A DNA stretch of 64,000 nt, from contig NZ_JANIBC010000004.1 of NCBI RefSeq assembly GCF_024505085.1, forward strand, positions 182,651 to 246,650, written 5' to 3'. This DNA comes from Parvularcula maris (GTDB lineage: Bacteria; Pseudomonadota; Alphaproteobacteria; Caulobacterales; Parvularculaceae). A program made the position numbers and the translations under genes. Below are positions 63,269 through 64,000 of this stretch, piece by piece. A model generated the notes under the pieces. The model saw only the letters and a list, made by a program, of their open reading frames with translations. It ran no database searches and was not told where the DNA came from. Position 1 is the stretch's first letter. The number at the start of each line of letters is the position of its first letter.

Positions 63269-63642
63269 AGGAGCGCGCAGCACGAGCATCCGCTTGTCGC
63301 GGACAGTTCATCGGAACGGGGACCCGGCGCGCGGCGCTGCCGCAGCTTGGGTGTGAAACTGTGAAAGGTGCTTTGGCATGAGGGGAGCCCATTCCCCTAC
63401 GCCGCGCGCCAGCTTGGTAAGGCTCTGAACAGGGGCCAATCCTTAGCTCGCCCTGCTCGGGTCCAGCTTGCGGGCAGACGGTAAGCGGACGAGCATCTGC
63501 TGCGCCGCCCCCAGGACCACCCGCCCCGAAGCCTCACCAAGGCAGCAGACCAGGTAGGATGGCGCCTCCCGCCCCGAACGCCTGCTGCGATGGGGGAACA
63601 TAGGGGATGGGGAGAGGGCGGGGATAAGTTGCTCACGCCGCA

Positions 63643-63762
63643 GCCCCCTCCGCCCTTCGGGCACCTCCCCCATGGAATGGGGGAGGGAAGCAGTGACCGG
63701 CGTTGGCTTACTACTTCGCTCCCCTACGCAGTGGGGGAGCTGCCGGCAGGCTGAGGGGGACG
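63643..63762. repeat. Dispersed palindromic repeat, family B
   Basis: It starts GCCCCCTCCGCCCTTC and ends AGCTGCCGGCAGGCTGAGGG, matching 46491-46609. Confidence 0.85.
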
Positions 63763-64000
63763 GGGCCAGATCTTCCGATGGTGCTTTCACACGGCGTAGC
63801 GAAGCTGAGACCGTGGGACCCAGCTCCTGCTCGCGACGCCTATCCTGCTGTTGGGAGATGGGTCCCATGGATCGCTGCGCGACCATGGGAAGGCGCAAAA
63901 AGGAGGTGTAGGCTTTAGGAGGAGTGGGAGACCGTAGGGCGGAACACCATAGGTGATCCGCTGTGACGCGGTTGCGCCCAGGAACGGCGGCACGCTTCGC

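Larger units (their letters stand above)
62924..64000. other. Repeat-rich intergenic region to the window edge
   Basis: More than 1 kb without a supported gene. It holds the family A variant at 63041-63080, a family C element at 63084-63110, a family A copy at 63139-63268 and a family B copy at 63643-63762. Small ORFs (for example 63443-63601 on the minus strand) lack ribosome sites. Confidence 0.6.

Noticed and set aside
63443..63601. A 52-residue ORF on the minus strand
   Set aside because: No ribosome site, and its upstream continuation is repeat-derived.
1..64000. tRNA, rRNA, CRISPR or insertion sequence
   Set aside because: I looked for tRNA arms, CRISPR spacing and transposase motifs and saw none. 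A covariance-model scan would be decisive for small RNAs.

Overview
This is a gene-dense, high-GC chromosomal stretch from an alphaproteobacterium. Supporting evidence is the sucC/sucD-sucA-sucB set, gyrA close to coaD and two cyclophilins, a TIGR02300-type zinc-ribbon/acidic protein divergent from aroA, YgfZ, CsaA, a long TonB-dependent receptor and two surface proteins with VPxP-type C-terminal sorting tails. A marine lineage near Parvularculaceae/Hyphomonadaceae would fit, but that placement is inference. I see no rRNA, no tRNA, no CRISPR array and no recognisable insertion sequence.

Layout. 1-5.2 kb: a partial gene, a large secreted RTX metallopeptidase, a small membrane protein, an NrtR-like regulator and an HD phosphohydrolase. 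5.3-7.2 kb: a DEAD-box RNA helicase. 7.5-9.4 kb: a ketoacyl-synthase III translationally coupled to a lower-GC TIR-domain gene. 9.6-14.3 kb: a compressed minus-strand operon (csaA, orphan, GNAT, metC, PEGA lipoprotein, ygfZ, orphan membrane protein, tag) with five consecutive 4-nt gene overlaps. 14.4-18.8 kb: cysteine synthase and a TonB-dependent receptor. 18.9-21.7 kb: a peptidoglycan-binding protein, mnmA and two small orphans. 21.8-33.0 kb: the TCA block sucC ... sucD-sucA-sucB, with sucC separated from sucD by five unrelated genes. 33.2-36.4 kb: a HEAT-like protein and a very acidic PRC-barrel protein with an 11/18-residue helical repeat. 37.3-38.9 kb: a succinyl-CoA:3-ketoacid CoA-transferase operon interrupted by a small orphan. 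39-43 kb: a divergent VOC/PadR pair around a perfect palindrome, an ExoX-like nuclease, a PepSY-type membrane protein and purB. 43.5-50.6 kb: recG, icd, the TIGR02300 protein, aroA and a lectin-like surface protein. 50.8-56.6 kb: a Kef-type antiporter, an MFS transporter, a BrnTA toxin-antitoxin pair and lipoprotein SodC. 56.6-62.9 kb: gyrA, two small coupled genes, a glycine-zipper lipoprotein, coaD and two cyclophilins. 62.9-64 kb: non-coding DNA packed with dispersed palindromic repeats.

Three things stand out. First, several lower-GC genes without recognisable family sit inside tightly packed operons (7461-8300, 10193-10585, 13443-13928, 38024-38254), some sharing 1-8 nt with both neighbours. 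Second, at least four families of dispersed palindromic repeats fill the gaps between genes. Third, clean palindromes lie upstream of the PadR and BrnTA regulators. No complete known defence system is present. The TIR/ketoacyl-synthase pair is the best candidate for an undescribed functional unit.
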